A DNA stretch of 64,000 nt from an uncultured Roseburia sp. (GTDB lineage: Bacteria > Bacillota > Clostridia > Lachnospirales > Lachnospiraceae), in the NCBI GenBank assembly GCA_947062675.1, contig CAMSQM010000005.1, positions 1 to 64,000 on the forward strand. Reading direction: 5' to 3'. Within the stretch, counting starts at the first letter, position 1, and the number at the start of each line of letters is the position of its first letter. Position numbers and translations under genes: made by a program. The notes beneath the pieces are model-generated. The model searched no databases. It had not been told where the DNA came from and saw nothing but the letters and a program-made list of their open reading frames with translations. This document shows positions 61,114-64,000 of this stretch, in pieces.

Positions 61114-61893
61114 TTATTTCAGCTCTGATTCCACAATCTTCAGATCCTCACCGTCATCTATTTCAAACCATCCTCTCCGTATGTGGACTGTTTTCAGTTT
61201 CGCACCCTCGTCGATCAGTCCCTGGAGCAGATCTGTCATATACATTTTTTCATAGCTTCTCTCTGTCCGCCAGAGTGACCGTCCCTGTTCACTCCTCTTT
61301 TTTGCCTCTGCGGCAAGTCCCAGCACTGCCCTCAGCCCTTCTCCCTTAAACCGCATAAGCCCGATATACTGGGATTGTATTTTTGCAGATTCTGATGTTT
61401 TCTGACCGATTTCCGTCAGACAGCCATTCGCATCATACATCAGGGTTTCCGCATCGTCCAGCGGGTTATCAAATCTTCTCGACCAGTATTCATACCATCC
61501 GTCATCCACAACGACCGATATCTCATCTTTCGCCTCCAGAATCTTCCGGAAAACCTGCTCCCCGAAAATAATATCGCCATAAGAGATAATAATATCCTCC
61601 TCTGATTCCATAAGCTTTTTTGCACACATCAGGGAATATACCATATTGGTCGTCTCATACTGATCATTTACAAGAAAATGTATCCCTGTATGCTTATACA
61701 TATCCTTCAGGACATCATTCCTGTAACCAGCTATAATTGTAATATCTTTATCCGCAATCCCGCACCCACGGATAGCGGATAACTGGCGTTCGATCATACT
61801 CTTTCCATTCACCTGCACCATGCATTTGGGCCTGTCATCCGTCAGGGGCCGCAGTCTGGTTCCCTGACCTGCTGCCAGTATGATTACTTTCAT
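61114..61893 (-). CDS. sugar/choline-type nucleotidyltransferase; candidate phosphoglutamine cytidylyltransferase
   Basis: A 259-residue LicC/GalU-like nucleotidyltransferase: MKVIILAAGQGTRLRPLTDD is the nucleotide loop, RPKCMVQVNGKSMIERQL follows, ISYGDIIFGEQVF carries a metal Asp and RRGWFEIDDGEDLKI lies at the end. In the C. jejuni phosphoramidate route the corresponding enzyme (Cj1416) uses CTP and L-glutamine phosphate. It is placed next to hydrolase, methyltransferase and glutamine kinase genes in the matching order. A LicC-type phosphocholine role is the alternative. Confidence 0.82.
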   Translation of the reverse strand: MKVIILAAGQGTRLRPLTDDRPKCMVQVNGKSMIERQLSAIRGCGIADKDITIIAGYRNDVLKDMYKHTGIHFLVNDQYETTNMVYSLMCAKKLMESEEDIIISYGDIIFGEQVFRKILEAKDEISVVVDDGWYEYWSRRFDNPLDDAETLMYDANGCLTEIGQKTSESAKIQSQYIGLMRFKGEGLRAVLGLAAEAKKRSEQGRSLWRTERSYEKMYMTDLLQGLIDEGAKLKTVHIRRGWFEIDDGEDLKIVESELK

Positions 61894-61966
61894 TTAATGC
61901 CTCCTTTCGCCCTGTTTCCGTCAGCCAGCCAGAGCCCTTATTCTATATTTCAGGACCGCGGCATGA

Positions 61967-62563
61967 TCATCGAAACAATGTCCTCACCTGCTGTATATCT
62001 GACACCGCGTAAGGCTTCTCTCGTTCCGGGTGCCACATAGTGGCCACAATCTGTCTTTCTCTGCAGCAGACTGCTTCAATTACGCCATCCACAGCCCGGG
62101 CCAGTACCTCCAGGGGGGCTTTTATCTGAAAGCACCCCTGATTATGATAACTGTTTACTTCCAGTGGCCCCGACACCCCTGAAACGGTGTGACGGACAGC
62201 CACATGACCTTTCACATCCTTAAGCTCACATCCGAAATAGTCCAGTATAGACTGCATGCCCCGGCAGAACCCATATACCGGAATCGCGTCACGCTCTGCG
62301 ATTTCAAGCAATACCCGGTCTGTTCTGTCTCGTTCCGGTGCATTCCCACCATATTTTACCAGCGAATTACCTCCTGTCAGAAGAATTCCGGCCGGCCGGA
62401 TGGCTGCAGCAAATTCCCCGGGGTTTTTAAGCATATTGGGAACCGGAACCGGCAGATATCCACATTCCTCCAGGAACATTGGAATATTCTGGTCTGCGCA
62501 GTCCCTTCGCTCCCCATAGCTTTCCACGATTTCCACTCTCTGTGTATACAGTATCGTCTTCAT
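61967..62563 (-). CDS. class I glutamine amidotransferase-like hydrolase; candidate gamma-glutamyl-CDP-amidate hydrolase
   Basis: A 198-residue peptidase C26-type protein with the catalytic triad visible: Cys100 in PVYGFCRGMQS, His178 and Glu180 in MWHPERE. The C. jejuni counterpart Cj1417 splits CDP-L-glutamine to glutamate and cytidine diphosphoramidate. It lies between a nucleotidyltransferase and a methyltransferase. An ordinary gamma-glutamyl-GABA hydrolase is the alternative, but a purine or glutamate-metabolism context is absent. Confidence 0.82.
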   Translation of the reverse strand: MKTILYTQRVEIVESYGERRDCADQNIPMFLEECGYLPVPVPNMLKNPGEFAAAIRPAGILLTGGNSLVKYGGNAPERDRTDRVLLEIAERDAIPVYGFCRGMQSILDYFGCELKDVKGHVAVRHTVSGVSGPLEVNSYHNQGCFQIKAPLEVLARAVDGVIEAVCCRERQIVATMWHPEREKPYAVSDIQQVRTLFR

Positions 62564-62574
62564 TTTCTGCCGCC

Positions 62575-63327
62575 TTATGCTTTTACCTGCGCCATCCAGA
62601 TCCTCGTTGTATAAGGCACCCTGATTATTTTTTCTCCCTTCGCCTCAACAATCTTTTGAATTTCAGTGTTAATCAGATCAAATCTGTCCCTCGACTGGCG
62701 CTGGAGAGTACCGTGTGATTTCCATCCTTCTATAAAATCTTCCGTGGGAATGTCATGCAGAACCGTTCCCTCCACATATACAACTTCCCTGAACAATCCG
62801 CTTTTGTTAATTACCTCCGTCTGGTCCTCCCGTCTGGTCCCATAACTGTACCCTTCGATCTGAGCCTTTAATACATCTTCAATCTCTTTCTGGAGCGGAT
62901 CATTCAGATCACGATGATTCCACATACACGCAAACCACCCGCCGCTTTTGAGAATTCTTCCTGATTCCTGAAGCGCTTCCTGCCGGTCACACACATTAAA
63001 AGAAGAGCCAAACGTGACAAGATCAAATTTCCCCGATTCCATTCCCGTGTGTTCTCCGACTCCCTCAAACCACTGCACATTCTGGTAATCTGCAGTTCTT
63101 TTGATTCCATTCTCCCGCATCGCATCATTCGGCTCAACAGCGCAGACATTCAGGCCATACTCCGCCAGCCTTAAAGTCAGATGTGCCGCCCCTGCACCGA
63201 CATCGCAGGCTGCGTCCCCGCTTTTCACTCCCGCTGTCGCAAGCATTTTATCAATCGCACTCTGAGCATAATCCGGTCTTTTCAGATACGCCTGTGCCAG
63301 TTCCGTGTAATCCCATTCTGTTTTCAT
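62575..63327 (-). CDS. class I SAM-dependent methyltransferase
   Basis: A 250-residue methyltransferase with motif I CDVGAGAAHLTLRLAEYGLN, then VCAVEPNDAM, KFDLVTFGSSFNV and ILKSGGWFACMWNH. It starts at ATG 63327, 18 bases after the glutamine-kinase-like gene stops. In the C. jejuni phosphoramidate locus two methyltransferases (Cj1419, Cj1420) lie beside the glutamine kinase; this one may methylate the phosphoramidate. A decayed relative lies at 57126-57446. Confidence 0.86.
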   Translation of the reverse strand: MKTEWDYTELAQAYLKRPDYAQSAIDKMLATAGVKSGDAACDVGAGAAHLTLRLAEYGLNVCAVEPNDAMRENGIKRTADYQNVQWFEGVGEHTGMESGKFDLVTFGSSFNVCDRQEALQESGRILKSGGWFACMWNHRDLNDPLQKEIEDVLKAQIEGYSYGTRREDQTEVINKSGLFREVVYVEGTVLHDIPTEDFIEGWKSHGTLQRQSRDRFDLINTEIQKIVEAKGEKIIRVPYTTRIWMAQVKA

Positions 63328-63345
63328 AATATTAATCCCTTTCTT

Positions 63346-64000
63346 TTATTTTAAAACTCTGATCAGTTTTCCTGATGCATCAATCTCCAGCATCCGTGCC
63401 TGCTTATAGGCCGCGAATGCCTTCGTCCCAACTCCCACAGCCGCGGGAACGGACAGTTCTCCCGCACGGATTGCCATATGTGAATTGGCACCGCCATACA
63501 TTGTAATAAACCCGCTTATCCCGTGTGAAAATATCCAGTCATATCCCGGATCCGCACTCGGTATCAGCAGAATCTTACCTTTCAGGTCCTCCCGGCGCAG
63601 TTCTCCCTCCATAAGGCAGACTTTACCGGATACACGGCCGGATGTGATAAAATTAGGTTCAGAATCCGGATAAAAAAATCCCATTACCTCCTCCGGCCGG
63701 ATAATGAGCGGCGGCAATGTAAGAGTCTTCGTAATCTCATAAGACTCTTTTCCCCGCTTTACAGACTCCTCAAGGCATGTCCTCCTCTCTTTCGTGGAGA
63801 CATACATTGCTCTGATGTCCTGAACATTGACATACGCGCAGTCTTCGACCGGTATCCCTTCCTGCCTGCCAAGTTCCGCAATCATCTGAAGCGCCTTGCT
63901 TAAATTTCTTGTAAATGCAAATTTTCCATATTCGCGCCCTTCAATTACTGTCCGTATAAATTCCAGCAGCTCCAGTATATCATTGGTAAGCCTGTTCTCA
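63346..64000 (-). CDS. PEP-synthase-like protein, candidate L-glutamine kinase; 5' part outside window
   Basis: The C-terminal 217 residues are visible and the frame stays open to the right edge (REYGKFAFTRNLSKALQMIA upstream of the first ATG). Near the end is the PEP-utiliser-type swivelling domain with its catalytic His: TMYGGANSHMAIRAGELSVP followed by AAVGVGTKAF. The C. jejuni Cj1418 protein has this architecture and phosphorylates L-glutamine with ATP. The N-terminal ATP-grasp part is not in the window. Followed by a methyltransferase, the hydrolase and the cytidylyltransferase. GGGA-type Shine-Dalgarno signals lie between the genes. Confidence 0.82.
   Translation of the reverse strand, partial: ENRLTNDILELLEFIRTVIEGREYGKFAFTRNLSKALQMIAELGRQEGIPVEDCAYVNVQDIRAMYVSTKERRTCLEESVKRGKESYEITKTLTLPPLIIRPEEVMGFFYPDSEPNFITSGRVSGKVCLMEGELRREDLKGKILLIPSADPGYDWIFSHGISGFITMYGGANSHMAIRAGELSVPAAVGVGTKAFAAYKQARMLEIDASGKLIRVLK

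Noticed and set aside
62110-62120. Six-G or six-C runs (62112, 44701, 40651, 29335) as phase-variation tracts
   Set aside because: Runs of six are common by chance and none coincides with a frame break.

Overview
The window looks like a chromosome segment of a flagellated Lachnospiraceae-type Clostridia (Firmicutes). This rests on sequence features: ribosomal genes with Gram-positive order and an L10 leader, strong purine-rich ribosome-binding sites, a SpsF-type cytidylyltransferase, a FliD-like gene behind a sigma-28-type promoter, and several sigma-28-type promoters in the glycosylation locus. No species can be named from the sequence alone.

Positions 1-16,900 are mostly housekeeping and GC-rich: a truncated DnaK paralog, an aldehyde dehydrogenase, an SDR reductase with an XRE regulator, a GlgX-type debranching enzyme with a low-complexity N-terminal repeat, a two-gene Vsr/SF1-helicase-nuclease module, RtcB, the rplJL operon with its leader, the rpmG-secE-nusG-rplK-rplA operon, and the FliD-like gene. 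From 16,959 to 23,275 a leftward operon encodes a pentulose-phosphate epimerase, a zinc dehydrogenase and a TarI/IspD-type cytidylyltransferase (probable CDP-pentitol synthesis) plus three glycosyltransferase-like proteins.

From 23,570 to 64,000 the DNA is visibly more AT-rich and is a large surface/flagellar glycan island, almost all on the minus strand. It contains many glycosyltransferases (GT2, GT4, GT8, GT11, GT-B), several fused to a recurring small Rossmann-like module; pseudaminic acid genes pseB, pseC, pseG, pseH and pseI; a divergent aldo/keto reductase - SpsF - class III aminotransferase trio; a free adenylation domain, carrier protein and two acyltransferase-like proteins that look like a small acyl-transfer line; and several methyltransferases.

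The right end (54,848-64,000) carries genes matching, in function and order, the Campylobacter jejuni capsule O-methyl phosphoramidate route (glutamine kinase, methyltransferase, amidotransferase-like hydrolase, cytidylyltransferase, APS-kinase-like CDP-amidate kinase). The cassette was duplicated and the two copies decayed reciprocally, so that together they keep one complete set. A sulfotransferase-like protein between them is a candidate phosphoramidate transferase.

Poly-G tracts of 10, 8 and 7 bases lie inside three glycan-modification genes, one of which is out of frame here. Together with sigma-28-type promoters this suggests a phase-variable, flagellum-coupled glycosylation system of a kind best known from epsilonproteobacteria.
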